DNA from: Adiantum capillus-veneris | Taxonomy: Eukaryota > Streptophyta > Polypodiopsida > Polypodiales > Pteridaceae | Length of the DNA: 64,000 nt | Assembly (NCBI GenBank): GCA_014529385.2 | Contig: CM043960.1 | Coordinates: forward strand, 27,977,896 to 28,041,895 | Reading direction: 5' to 3' | Shown: piece by piece, positions 31,560 through 42,600 of the stretch | Layout of the letters: every line of letters begins with the position of its first letter | Numbering within the stretch: position 1 is the stretch's first letter | Notes under the pieces: model-generated | The model's database searches: none | Told to the model about the DNA's origin: nothing | Seen by the model: the letters and a program-made list of their open reading frames with translations, nothing else | Program-made: the position numbers and the translations under genes

Positions 31560-33176
31560 ACTATGCACATTTCTTGAGATGAGGTGTCTTTTATGGTTAG
31601 GTCATTGGCTTTTTTGTGTTAGTATGTTAGTGGTTAGTGTTAGTAATCACTAGAAAGTTAATGATATATTTACAATGGGTAGAATGAGGTGGTGGTTGAA
31701 GTAAGCTTGTTGAACTAAGTGAGTAAATCCTTGTGATGGTGAAGCTTGAAGAAGTTTTGGACTTACTTGTGTAGGTTCTGAAAATGACTATCTATCCTCT
31801 TCTTCTCCTACTCTTCTTTATGCCACCGCCGCCAAGGTTGATTATCGCGATGCGAATGGAAATTCGATTGATGAAATCTCTAAATTTTCAGAGGTTAAGG
31901 ATAGTTTACATGCTGAATTTATGGATATAGAGAAGGGGTAAGATGAAATTGTACTTTGGCGATAATAGCTCGAGAGGCATAGAGATGGTGTATGTACAGG
32001 TAGAGCCCATATGAGAGCTATGTAAGTAAGATGGGAGGTTAATGGTGAAGAAGCTGAGAGAAACCATGGAAGGTGCAGGTTTGAGTGAGGGATTGAGAGG
32101 AATGAGTATGTGTGTGTGTGTGTGTGTAGAAGTGTGGAAAAATGTGAGAGAAGACTATGGGCTACTTGTGAGAAAAGTAGGCAGATTGGGATCCCATCCA
32201 AAACTCATACCTCACTGGTGGTAGCTCCCAAAATTATGAAAATTTTTGAAGTTCTTTTTCAGCTCTTGTTCCACACTTTTTCTTCTAATTACCAGTTCAA
32301 ATTTGGAGTGGAGATGGATACTAAAAAATCCACAAAAATGTCTATTTTTCTTCACCAAAAAGTCTTCAATGGCCTCCCTTTACTTAAATTTGCATATGGC
32401 TCCAAAGGTGAGCCTCTCCTTGCATTAGAGAATGGCCTAATTGCTTATTAGGGGTTTAAAAATAAGCATGGTTGTGGATTATGCATAAATATAATTCATT
32501 GATATGATGGGAAAAAACAGGGTAGTATATATAAACAATTTATGGAATCTAAAAGTGTCAAATATATATAAACCTAAAATGGAAAAAAGAGATTTATGAA
32601 AAAATAAGAAATCAAATTAGGAGACCCTCATTTATTGTTGTTGAAGTATATTTTTTTACAAGACATAAGAAAAAATACCTCTATGAATAATTATTTAGTG
32701 AAACGCAATGATTGATGGTGAACGGTATTTTTGAGGTTTTTCCTTGGAGTGGATTCTCACCCAAAAATAAGAGAAGCTTGCATGAAATTATTTTTTATAG
32801 AATAGATAGGTAAGAAAGATTAGGGTAATGGTGAGAAAATGGACATAACATACTTAGGAATAACGCATACCTAGGTAAAAATATTTAAATAAATACCAAA
32901 ATAATTATAAACGTTCTCTATTTTTGGCCCTATAAACAATGATATTTACACACCAATAGACCATAATATACTTTGGATTTCGTTTTTATTTATGTGTTTG
33001 GCTCAACTAGCCTATTGACTAGCTAGCTAAGGGTTTTAGGAAGATATGGGAAGAGTCCCCTAACTCACACACGCCTATGTACAATGGAAAGGTAAGAATA
33101 GCCACAGTGTTTAGGTGACCTTGATAGGGTGAGGTAGCTTACTATGGCATTTTTAGATAGCCATTTTTTGACCTTG
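30521..33176 (-). repeat. Full-length related LTR (copy 2 of array)
   Basis: It starts TCCGGGGCGGGCAACAAG, matching the start of LTR-A/B/C, and ends TAGCCATTTTTTGACC directly against copy 3. The 2656-bp length equals that of the nested LTRs. It includes (GA)n at about 31514-31558 and (GT)n at about 32107-32128, both at the same relative places in copy 3. A TATA-like region is at about 31324-31333 (minus). No internal retroelement region separates it from its neighbours. Confidence 0.82.
31514..31558. repeat. (GA)n within LTR copy 2
   Basis: About 44 bp of GA; its counterpart in copy 3 lies at 34266-34313. The tract was present before the LTR array expanded or in the founder LTR. Confidence 0.95.
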
Positions 33177-34264
33177 TCCGGTGCGAGCAACAAGAGAGGC
33201 GACCTCTAAACACCCCTCAGGGCTCCCATGCTGCTCAATTGGGACTGGGGCAACCACCCGCACAACACAACAAAAAACCCACAGCCAAATCCAAACAAGA
33301 CAGGGGCACCACCTAGTTATTGTATGCAAACTAAGACGTAAAAGAGATTTTGTCACAAGCAAGAAGATACACCACAAAACACACACAAGCAACCTCACAC
33401 CAAGACACACACCAAATGGGCTAGAGAAAGCTAGAGCAAAGGGAAGAGAGAGAGGAATGGATCTTACGTAATACCTAATTTGTGACCTGAAAATGGAGAT
33501 GGTTCGTTATGATGTTATCATAGAGCTTGTACAAAGGGAAGAGAGAGAGAAATGGATCTTGCATAATACCTTATTTGTGACTTGTACAAATGGAGATGGT
33601 TCGTTATGATGCTATTGTAGAGATTAGTAAATGCTAAACATTGCCAACACACACACACTATCTTAGGGTGTGGGAGACCTCTCACCACAATACCCTCTTA
33701 CAATGGACACAAAATTGGCAATGAAAACATACTAAAACACTCTCTAAAACAAGATCAAATGATAGAAACTCAAAATACACAGTCACCTTGAATTCACTAA
33801 ACCATATCACACAAGTGGAAGGACAAAGATTTGAACGTCCAGTCACGCCTTTGATGCACCAAACCTCAATCTATTGATGATGGAGGAACATATACAATAG
33901 TGGTTTTGAAATCTTGAACTCACACTCTCTCACTTGCAATGTGTAGCTTGAAAGCTTCTGTCACACCAAAAGTGAAGCTCACAAAGGGGTTGCTATGCCT
34001 AAGTCTCCCTCACGCATAGAATGTTGGGGTGCTATGTGAGATATTGGGGTTTGTTTTACAAGAAGGAGAGGGGCCTATTTTTATACTAGAGAACCTCATT
34101 TAGATTATTTGGAAATACTAAGTTACAAGATAGCGAATCAGGATTATGATTTTTTCTGAATATCAAAGCATTGCGGGTCTTCTTTGTCTACTTTAGTCAT
34201 GGATGGGGGCTCAAAAGAGAGCAGTATTGATGGTAGATAAGGTGAAAGTAGAGTGTTAAGGAAG

Positions 34265-34315
<51 letters not shown>

Positions 34316-35515
34316 ACTATGCACATTTCTTGAGGTGAGGTGTCTTTCATGGTTAGTTCAATGGCTATTTTGTGTTAGTATGTTAGTGGTTAGTGTTAGT
34401 AATCACTAGAAAGTTAATGATATATTCACAATGGGTAGAATGAGGTGGATGGTTGAAGTAACATTGTTGAACGAAGTGAGTAAATCCTTGTGATGGTGAA
34501 GCTTGAAGAAGTTTTGGACTTACTTGTGTAGGTTCTGAAAATGACTATCTATCCTCTTCTTCTCCTACTCTTCTTTATGCCACCGCCGCCAAGGTTGATT
34601 GTCGCGATGAAAATGGCAATTCGTTTGATAAGATCTCTCAATTTTCAGAGGGTAAGAATGGTTTATATGCTGAATGTATGTATAATGAGAAGGGGTAAGA
34701 TGGAATTGTACTTTAGAGATAATAGCTCGAGAGGCATAGAGATGGTGTATGTACATGTAGAGCTCATATGAGAGGTATGGAAGTAAGAGGGGAGGTTAAT
34801 GGTAAAGAAGGTGAGAGAAACCATGGAAGGTGCAGGTTTGAGTGAGGGATTGAGAGGAATGAGTATGTGTGTGTGTGTGTGTGTGTGTAGAAGCGTGGAA
34901 AGAGGTGAGAGAAGACTATGGGCTACTTGTGAGAAAAGTGGGCAGATTGGGATCCCATCCAAAACTCATACCTCATGGTGGTAGCTCCCAAAATTATGAA
35001 AATTTTTGAGGTGATTTTTCAGCTCTTGTTCCACATTTAGTCTTGTAACTACTAGTTCAAATTTGGAGTGGATATGAATATTAAAAAATCCACTGAAATG
35101 TCTATTTTTCATCACAAAAAAGTCTTCAATGGCCTCCCTTTACTTGAATTTGCAAATGACTCCAAAGGTGAGCCTCTCCTTGCATTATAGAATGACCGAA
35201 TTCGTTATTAGGGGTTTAAAAATAAGCATGGTTGTGGATTATGCATAAATATAATTCATTGATATGATGGGGAAAAACATGGTAGTATATATAAACAATT
35301 TATGGAATCTAAAATAGTGCCAAATATATATAAACATAAAATGGAAAAAAGAGATTTATGAAAAAATAAGGAATCAAATGAGGAGATTCTCATTTATTTT
35401 TGTTGAAGTATATTTATTTACAAGAGATAAGAAAAAATACCTCTAGGAAATAATTATGTAGTGAAGGCAATGACTGATGGTGAAAGGTATTTTTGAGGTT
35501 TTTCCTTGGAGTGGA
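33177..35515 (-). repeat. Truncated related LTR (copy 3 of array)
   Basis: It is co-linear with copy 2 from the start (TCCGGTGCGAGCAAC) to GTGGATTCTCAC, where it stops and unrelated sequence begins. It contains an internal duplication of the ~'gatggttcgttatgatg' segment (33497 and 33597), also seen in copy 2 (30720 and 30843). (GA)n is at 34266-34313 and (GT)n at 34865-34890. Confidence 0.82.
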
Positions 35516-35782
35516 TTCTCACTCCACGTTCATGTCGATATGCGCGTCGATATGCCCGTGGATATACGCGTCAAAAGGTCATTTTTCCCATGCGTATATC
35601 GATGCATGTATCGACGGAAGTAATTTGGGGGGGGAAAAGCCGAACCCGCATGAAGGGGCCATTTTCACCCTCAACGCGTGCGTTCTCAGATCCTGGCCGA
35701 AACCTGTCGCGAGTATTATGGCACTCTTCCCTCCCTAACCCCCCTCTCTCTCTCTCTCTGTCTCTCTCTCTCTCTCCCCACA
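35516..35782. other. GC-richer unique segment ending in a CT tract
   Basis: The sequence changes abruptly at 35516 to one rich in CpG with repeated 'cgtcgatatg' / 'gcgtatatcgatgca' motifs, then runs into (CT)n at 35742-35777. No credible gene. It leads into the compound minisatellite. Confidence 0.5.
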
Positions 35783-35954
35783 TCGTGTGTGTGTGTGTGT
35801 GTGTGTAGGAAAGAGCAAGAGAGAGAAAGAGAGAGAGCGGTGTGTGTGTGTGTGTGTATATGTAGGAAAGAGAGAGAGAGAGAGCGGTGTGTATGTGTGT
35901 TTGTGTAGGAAAGAGAGAGAGAGAGAGAGAGAGCTGTGTGTGTGTGTGTATGTA

Positions 35955-35998
<44 letters not shown>

Positions 35999-36070
35999 TT
36001 GTGTGTGTGTGTGTTTGTGTAGGAAAGAGAGAGAGAGAGAGAGCGGTGTGTGTGTGTGTAGGAAAGAGAA

Positions 36071-36104
<34 letters not shown>

Positions 36105-36119
36105 GTGTGTGTGTGTGTA

Positions 36120-36173
<54 letters not shown>

Positions 36174-36190
36174 GTGTATGTGTGTGTGTA

Positions 36191-36226
<36 letters not shown>

Positions 36227-36460
36227 GTGTATGTGTGTGTGTAGGAAAGAGAGAGAAAGAGATAAGTGTGTGTGCGTGTAGGAAATTAAAGAGAGAGATA
36301 GCGAGCGGTGTGTGTGTGTGTGTAGGAAAGAGAGAGAGAAGTGTGTGTGTGTGTAGGAAAGAGAGAGAAAGAGAGAAGTGTGTGTGCGTGTAGGAAATTA
36401 AAGAGAGAAAAATGTGCGTAGGAAATTAAAACTAGAGCGAGAGAGAGAGAGAGAGAGTTA
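35783..36460. repeat. Compound minisatellite: alternating (GT)n, TAGGAAA and (GA)n blocks
   Basis: Fourteen TAGGAAA punctuations can be counted between 35806 and 36425. Each is followed by a GA run of variable length and preceded by a GT run. The last three are TAGGAAATTAAA variants. Unit length varies from about 30 to 70 bp because the dinucleotide runs expand and contract, while the 7-bp punctuation is fixed. Confidence 0.92.
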
Positions 36461-36654
36461 TGGTTTGCATAAAAAATTAAAATTAAAGAAATAAATGAAA
36501 TGAAAGGTTATGTTAACTCTTCAAAGGCCAAAGTGACCTATGAGACCAGAAAGTTACAATGTGGTAGACTGATACTAGATTAGAATAACAAAATGACAAA
36601 ATAACATATTATGGAATCCTAAACTGCTGGGTGTGGACTAAGCAGCTAAAACAG

Positions 36655-38338
36655 CTAGCTGAAACCATCCGTAGTTCATTAAGTAGTCTTAAAGCAATGT
36701 CAATAACGCGTATGGCAAGCCGTAGGTCAATGGGTTTGAATTAACGTCTAATACACAAGCCGTAGGTCAAATCCGATAGCGTTTTTCTACGGAAAAACGT
36801 AAACGGACTGCGAAAATGGATTCTATGTCTTTTGAAACCATCCATAGACGATTAGGTAGTCTTTAGGCAATACCAAGAGCACATATGGCATGCCGTAGGT
36901 CAATGGATAGAAGAAACACCAAATACACAAGTCGTAGGTCAAATCCGGTTGCATTTTTCTACGGAAAAACGCAAACGAACTTCAGAAATGGCTTCTATGC
37001 CTTCTGAAAACATCCGTACACGATTAGGTAGTCGTTAGGCAATGTCAAGAGCGTGTATGGCAAGCCGTAGGTCAAACGGATCAAAGAAACACCAAATACA
37101 CAAGCCGTAGGTCAAATCCGGCTGCGTTTTTCTACGGAAAAACGCAAACGGGCTACGGAAATGGCTTCTATGCCTTCTGAAACCATCCGTAGATGATTAG
37201 GTAGTCTTTAGGCAATGTCAAGAGCACGTATGGCAAGCCGTAGGTCAAACGGATCAAAGAAACGCCAAATACACAAGCCGTAGGTCAAATCTGGTTGCGT
37301 TTTTCTACGGAAAAACATAATTGAACTTCGGAAATGGCTTCTATGCCTTCTGAAACCATCCGTAAACAATTAGGTAGTCTTTAGGCAATGTCAAGAGCGC
37401 GTATGGTAAGCCGTAGGTCAAATGGATAGAAGAAACGGCAAATACACAAGCCATAGGTCAAATCTGGTTGCGTTTTTTTACGGAAAAACACAAACGAACT
37501 TCGGAAATGGATTCTATGCCTTCTGAAACCATCCGTAGATAATTAGGTAGTCTTTAGGCAATGTCAAGAGCGCGTATGGCAAGCCGTAGGTCAAACGGAT
37601 CAATGAAACGCCAAATACACAAGTCGTAGGTCAAATCCGATTGCGTTTTTCTACGGAAAAACGCAAACGGAGTTCGGAAATGGCTTCTATGCCTTCTAAA
37701 ACCATCCGTAGATGATTAGGTAGTCTTTAGGCAATGTCAAGAGCGCGTATCGCAAGCCGTAGTTAAACGAATCAAAGAAACGCCAAATACACAAGCCGTA
37801 GGTTAAATCCGGTTGCGTTTTTCTACGGAAAAATGCAAATGGACTTCGGAAATGTCTTCTATGCCTTATGAAACCATCCGTAGACGATTAGGTAGTCTTT
37901 AGGCAATGTCAAGAGCGCGTATGGCAAGCCATAGGTCAAACGGATAGAAGAAACACCAAATACACAAGCCGTAGGTCAAATCCGGTTGCGTTTTTCTACG
38001 GAAAAACGCAAACGGACTTCGGAAATGGCTTCTATGCCTTCTAAAACCATCCGTAGACGATTAGGTAGTCTTTAGGGAATGTCAAGAGCGCGTATGGCAA
38101 GCCGTAGGTCTAATGGATCAAAGAAACGCCAAATACACAAGCCGTAGGTCAAATCCGGTTGCGTTTTTCTACGGAAAAATGCAAACGGACTTCGGAAATG
38201 GCTTCTATCCATACCAAAACCATCCGTAGTTCATTAAGTAGTCTTAAAGCAATTTCAAGAGCATGTATGGCAAGCAGTAGGTCAATGGGTTTGAATTAAC
38301 GTCAACTACACAAGCCGTAGGTAGCCGTAGGATGTTGA
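36655..38338. repeat. 173-bp satellite-like tandem repeat, about ten units
   Basis: A marker (tACGGAAAAAC) recurs at 36789, 36961, 37134, 37307, 37480, 37653, 37825, 37998 and 38171, giving periods of 172-173 bp. Each unit holds GCCGTAGGTCAAA twice about 60 bp apart, and an inverted repeat with arms CGTTTTTC and GAAAAACG around TACG. The first unit (from 36662) and the last (from 38217) share a variant form (GTAGTTCATTAAGTAGTC, then GGGTTTGAATTAACGTC) that no interior unit has. No coding capacity. Confidence 0.95.
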
Positions 38339-38473
38339 AGAAACTATGGAACTAAAAGAGGCAAAGGAGTTTTCCCCGCTACATGCATTGCCATGTACAA
38401 CTGGGAGTGCACGTATGTGTCTACCCATATAGGATTTGACCAATAAAGACGAGATTTTGACCCGGTGGTGCTG

Positions 38474-38509
38474 ATCTCCGTACACCTCTGGACCGAGGTG
38501 TACGGAGAT
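38474..38509. repeat. Perfect 15-bp inverted repeat with a 6-base loop
   Basis: The left arm is ATCTCCGTACACCTC (38474-38488), the loop TGGACC, and the right arm GAGGTGTACGGAGAT (38495-38509), an exact reverse complement. As RNA or single-stranded DNA it would form a stable hairpin. It lies just upstream of an AT-repeat (about 38558-38571) and a short ORF. Confidence 0.93.
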
Positions 38510-38591
38510 TGGGCAAGACTAGAGAATGCGAGGTAGTTTACATTGTGAGGATTATATATATATATTAAAACAACATTCATAATCATTGTAG

Positions 38592-38945
38592 ATGGCAACG
38601 TCATCAACTAACATGGAGGATAAGATTGCATGCTCGTGCACACTCTGCAAGTATCAAATCCTGCGCAAGCGTAGGATATGTAATGAGCATGTGCACAAGT
38701 ACGGAGAATTTGCTAAAGAAACCGTACAGAATCTACGATACGACTCTTACGAAACGGGCATTGATTTTCGCGACATAGCACCTACATCTGAGAGAGAGAG
38801 AAAAAGGATTATGCGTGAAGGTCCGACCAATATAGAGCCTATTAACCCTCACGGCTCACGGACACCCCATCACCTACGATGGACGCGTATTATGTATTTG
38901 GTAGAGTCAGGTACCGGGCTTGTCGGACCAAAAGGAAAAGGGTAA
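38592..38945 (+). CDS. Short ORF with a Cys-His cluster, unrecognised
   Basis: 117 codons from MATSSTNMEDK. It carries CSCTLCKYQILRKRR, then CNEHVHKYG, a CxCx2C...H pattern slightly like the transposase-associated domain of CACTA elements. The rest is basic and hydrophilic, ending at GLVGPKGKG. It lies in a region that ends, about 480 bp later, at a primer-binding-site-like sequence, so it may be inside an LTR. No homolog elsewhere in the window. Evidence for expression is absent. Confidence 0.3.
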   Translation: MATSSTNMEDKIACSCTLCKYQILRKRRICNEHVHKYGEFAKETVQNLRYDSYETGIDFRDIAPTSERERKRIMREGPTNIEPINPHGSRTPHHLRWTRIMYLVESGTGLVGPKGKG

Positions 38946-39038
38946 GAGTGATTGCTGATGAGAGGCGCACTCTAACTGGGACATTCAAGGGATTAGTTGG
39001 CTAAGCATGGGCTCCCAAGTGTGAATGGGGTGAGCTCA

Positions 39039-39045
39039 TATAAAA
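39039..39045 (+). promoter_or_regulatory. TATA box in an LTR-like segment
   Basis: The plus strand has CATATAAAAGCC about 390 bp before a primer-binding site. A CT-rich stretch follows at 39105-39140, as in many plant promoters. This fits transcription of an LTR element to the right. Confidence 0.5.
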
Positions 39046-39142
39046 GCCAACTAAACCTAATTTTTACTCATTCTCTCATTTATGCAATAGAAGAGTGCTC
39101 TTGCTCCATCTCCATCTCCATCTTCTTCTTCTTCACCTCCTC

Positions 39143-39173
<31 letters not shown>

Positions 39174-39428
39174 GGAGAGTGTGTGTGCGATCGAGCATTA
39201 CGAAGACACGATGGCGGCAAAGCGGTTGAGCGCGGCACGACTGCAGCTTCTTCTTCATCGCGGCGAGGAATCCACCACGAAGGCGAGCGTAGAGCGGTGA
39301 GTGACACACCCTTTGCTCTCTTCAGCTTGCTAGTTTAAGCTTGTTGTGTGCTTGGAGCCATTTGTGGCTCGCACACGGTGTATTGGCAAGTCCCTTGCTT
39401 CGACAGTGCGGCAAGGAGCGCACATTTT

Positions 39429-39446
39429 TGGCGCCTCTGCCGAGAA
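39429..39446 (+). promoter_or_regulatory. tRNA-Asp-type primer-binding site
   Basis: The plus strand reads TGGCGCCTCTGCCGAGAA, four bases after a possible LTR end (CGCACA). The TGGCGCC start is the tRNA-Asp-type site of Tat/Athila elements, as at 50757. The internal region that should follow is not recognisable. Confidence 0.65.
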
Positions 39447-39888
39447 TATGCCCTACACTAATCTCGGTTAGCACTTTACGCTTTCTTGTGGTGCAATTTC
39501 TATCATAGGAAAGGCAGGGAATGAGTGTGTGTAGTTGTGTGGAGATTTCCGTTTTTTGCGTTTTCTGCGTTTTCTACGTTTTTTGGTTTGCACTGCACAG
39601 TTAGCATTTCTTGCGTTTTTGCATTTTCTGGTTCTGTCAAGTTTCAATTTCTGCATTTTTCTCCATTTTCTGTGTTTTTTTCAATTTTCTGCATTTTCTG
39701 CGTTTTTTCAATTTTTGCATTTTCTGCATTAATTTTTTTTTTTGAAAAAAAAATTCCGAAAAATAAAAACGCGAGGGAGGGGGAGGATAAATTTTTCGAA
39801 AATAAAAAACGTGAGTATAAAAACGGACGGGTCGTGAGTATAAAAACGGACGGGTTGGTTTGTATAAAAGATAGATCGGGATCATTTC

Positions 39889-39932
39889 CCCAAGCCCAAG
39901 CCCAAGCCCAGGCCCAGGCCCAGGCCCAGGCC
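39889..39932 (+). repeat. Hexamer repeat (CAAGCC / CAGGCC)n
   Basis: About seven imperfect copies of a 6-bp unit, changing from CCCAAG to CCCAGG part-way. It could encode a Gln-Ala run in one frame, but no supported gene contains it. Confidence 0.85.
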
Positions 39933-39944
39933 TCAGTCCCTCGA

Positions 39945-40149
39945 CCTCACTCTCCCCTCCCTGTCTCCCCTCTTCTTTTCTTCCCAGCGGCGGGCCATCG
40001 CCCTCTCTCTCACTATCTTCCCCCCCCCTCTCACTCAAACGCTCTCTCTCCTGGCGGGCCACCACCCTTGCTTAAATGGTTGACCTCACACCTCCCTCAC
40101 CCCCCCTTGTTTCCACTGGCGGACCACCCCAGGTTATACTCTCTCTTTC

Positions 40150-40186
<37 letters not shown>

Positions 40187-40275
40187 CTCTTGTTAGCCCG
40201 TACGCCCTGCATGGCACCAAACACGCTCCCTCTCTATCTTAATCCACACACACCACACAAACCCTCACACTCCCA

Positions 40276-40346
<71 letters not shown>

Positions 40347-40521
40347 TCGGCCTGTGCAGACGCCACCATCAAGGCGTTCTCTCCCTCTCTCTTATTCACA
40401 CACACACACAACACTTCCTCGCCACTCCCCACTCTCTCACCATCTCACCCCCCCCCGCCCTGTCTCTCCCTCGTCCTCTGTGTCGTACAGCCCGCAGGCA
40501 CTGCCATTAGAACAGTGTTGC

Positions 40522-40592
<71 letters not shown>

Positions 40593-40638
40593 CACTCACA
40601 CACACTCTACACCCTCCCCTCCCCCCATACAGCACCCG

Positions 40639-40701
<63 letters not shown>

Positions 40702-41714
40702 ATTCTCGTCCTCCCTCTCTCTGTGCAGTAGGCACCGAAAATAAATAACTTATACCCCCATTCCCACGCACACCCTTGCTGTATACACCCACACAATTAT
40801 ACACACACACACCCCTATAAACACAATTACATACACACACCCACGTGCATACGTGCACTCACATATCCACACATACACGCACACGCCATATGCACCCATC
40901 AAAGAAAATAGAAAAAATCACGAAGGACTCGACGACATCCATGTCATCATAAAAAAGAAGACGGCCAAGTTGCGCGTCGTCGACCACCGAAGGCATGCGT
41001 TGGCCGACTTCAAAAATGATGAATACGCTACACCGATGCACCAGCTAGGCCGCCGTTCATCGGCATCACATCCACGATGCCCTCTTCAGTGAAATCCGTA
41101 GGTTGTCATCATTTTTTCCAGTTTTAAACCAATCTTGTAAAAAAATCCCAGTTTGTAAATTATCACCTCTCTGTAAGTGATGGCCACAAAGGCTTACCTA
41201 GGAGTTCTCCTTTATAATATTCCCCAAGACAAAGCAAGGATCAACCATCCAGGGCCCACCGCCTTTCTTTGTCTCCCCTGATTAGAACCCCTAATTTAGT
41301 TAGATTACCCTAATTTAAAGTAGCCAACACCTATAAAAAGGCACTGAGAGGTCACTATCAGAGGGGTGTGCAATTTCATCGGAGGTCAGCACTTGGTAGT
41401 AATTTGGTGGGAGGGATTGGCAACATTTGCATCACGAGAGAGAGGACTTAGTGTAGCAATTTTCTTTGGGAACTTGCACTATGTAAAGAAGCTATGCCTA
41501 CTTCTGGACTCCAATGGTCAACACACACACACACACACTCATGTTAGCAAAGTCTCCGTGTCTGTGAGTCATCTCTAGAGAACGCACTATTAGGCTCACT
41601 ATCTCTCCCTCTATCTCTCTATCACCATGATTGCCACCTCACTGGAAATAAGATTCTTGTAAATATTTCAAGAAAATAGTTTTCCCTCACACCTGAGGGT
41701 TTTCACCACCTGCA

Positions 41715-41769
<55 letters not shown>

Positions 41770-41933
41770 TTTTTATTTCTCGGTGTAAAGAGTTTGTGAT
41801 ATCTCCAATCACCGTTGTCTGCATCCTAGCCGCTCAAAGCTAGGTGGTGCCCCTTGTTTGCTTCACCGTGGCCGGCTTGGCATGCATCGGCTCCTGGCAT
41901 TTTTGAGGCCGTCGAGATCCGTGTCGCGCTTTA
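39945..41933 (+). repeat. CT/CA-rich LTR family, copy 1 (3' end missing)
   Basis: It is collinear with 46946-49075, sharing 'ctcactctcccctccct', 'ggcgttctctccctctc', 'acccccattcccacgcacac' and the promoter region. Long (CT)n tracts are at about 40160-40182, 40280-40343, 40521-40542, 40641-40699 and 41716-41766, and (CA)n at 40543-40590. TATAAAAAGG is at 41332-41341. It ends at GTGTCGCGCTT, where a fragment of another LTR joins, so its PBS-proximal end is lost. The apparent long Ser-Leu ORFs in it are simple-repeat artefacts. Confidence 0.8.
41332..41341 (+). promoter_or_regulatory. TATA box of CT-rich LTR copy 1
   Basis: ACCTATAAAAAGGC on the plus strand; the same sequence is at 48408-48417 in copy 2, where it sits 680 bp before the PBS. 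Confidence 0.65.
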
Positions 41934-41944
41934 CGCTTGTCAAT

Positions 41945-42600
41945 GTCAACTATATATAAATATAAAATGGAAAAAAGAGATATATGAAAATATAAGGAAT
42001 CAAATGAGGGGACCCTCATTTGTTTTTATTGAAGTATATTTATTTACAAGAGATAAGAAAAAATACCTCTAGGAAATAGGAATTTAGTGAAAGGCAATGA
42101 CTGATAGTGTGAGGTATTTTTGAGGTTTTTCCTTGGAGTGGATTCTCACCCAAACATAAGATAAGCTTGCATGAAATGATTTTTTGTAGAATACATAGGT
42201 AAGAAAGATTATGGTAATGGTCAGTAAATGTACATAGCATACTTAGAAAAATAACGCACACCCAGGTAAAAATATTTATATAAATATCAAATAATTATGA
42301 AAACTCTCTATTTTTAGGCCCTATGTACAATAAGATATTTACACACCAATGGGCCATAATATACTTTGGCTTTTGTTTTTATTTATTTATTTTGGCTAAA
42401 CTAGCCTAGTGACTAGTTAGCTGAGGGTTTTAAGAAGATATGGGAAAAGTCTCCTAACTGACACACGCCTATGTACAATGAAAAGTCCCCTAACTCACAC
42501 ACGCCTATGTACAATGAAAAGGTAATAATAGCCACAATGTTTAGGTGACCTTGGTAGGGTGAGGTAGCTCACTATGGCATTTTTGGATACCCAAACGGCT
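41945..42600 (-). repeat. 3'-part fragment of the array-type LTR
   Basis: It corresponds to 35325 onward of copy 3 and to the end of copy 2 ('gaggggaccctcatttg', 'ggctaaactagcc', 'gtgaggtagctcactatgg'). It contains a short internal duplication (gtccc/tctcctaactcacacacgcc, about 42450-42515). It ends with AACGGCTATCA, the LTR terminus, directly against the LINE. Confidence 0.8.

Noticed and set aside
35787-36393. Long ORFs encoding alternating (RE)n and (VC)n residues
   Set aside because: They are translations of (GA)n and (GT)n tracts. Dinucleotide repeats of this length stay open in several frames.
36655-38338. CRISPR-like array
   Set aside because: The 173-bp units are contiguous and similar throughout, with no unique spacers, and the context is a plant genome. 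It is a satellite-type tandem repeat.
38640-38680. ATCCTGCGCAAGCGTAGGAT, resembling the 24-bp palindrome with two extra central bases
   Set aside because: It lies in an open frame, has a mismatch between arms and lacks the outer AGAC/GTCT; chance is a sufficient explanation.
38592-38945. CACTA transposase-associated zinc domain
   Set aside because: CxCx2C and a later HxxxxG are similar, but the rest of the domain and any transposase are missing. Kept only as an unrecognised ORF.
40076-40748. Overlapping plus-strand ORFs rich in Ser-Leu and His-Thr; also 46898-47782 and 62076-62672 (minus)
   Set aside because: These are CT/CA microsatellite translations with no start context or domain, present in non-coding LTR sequence.
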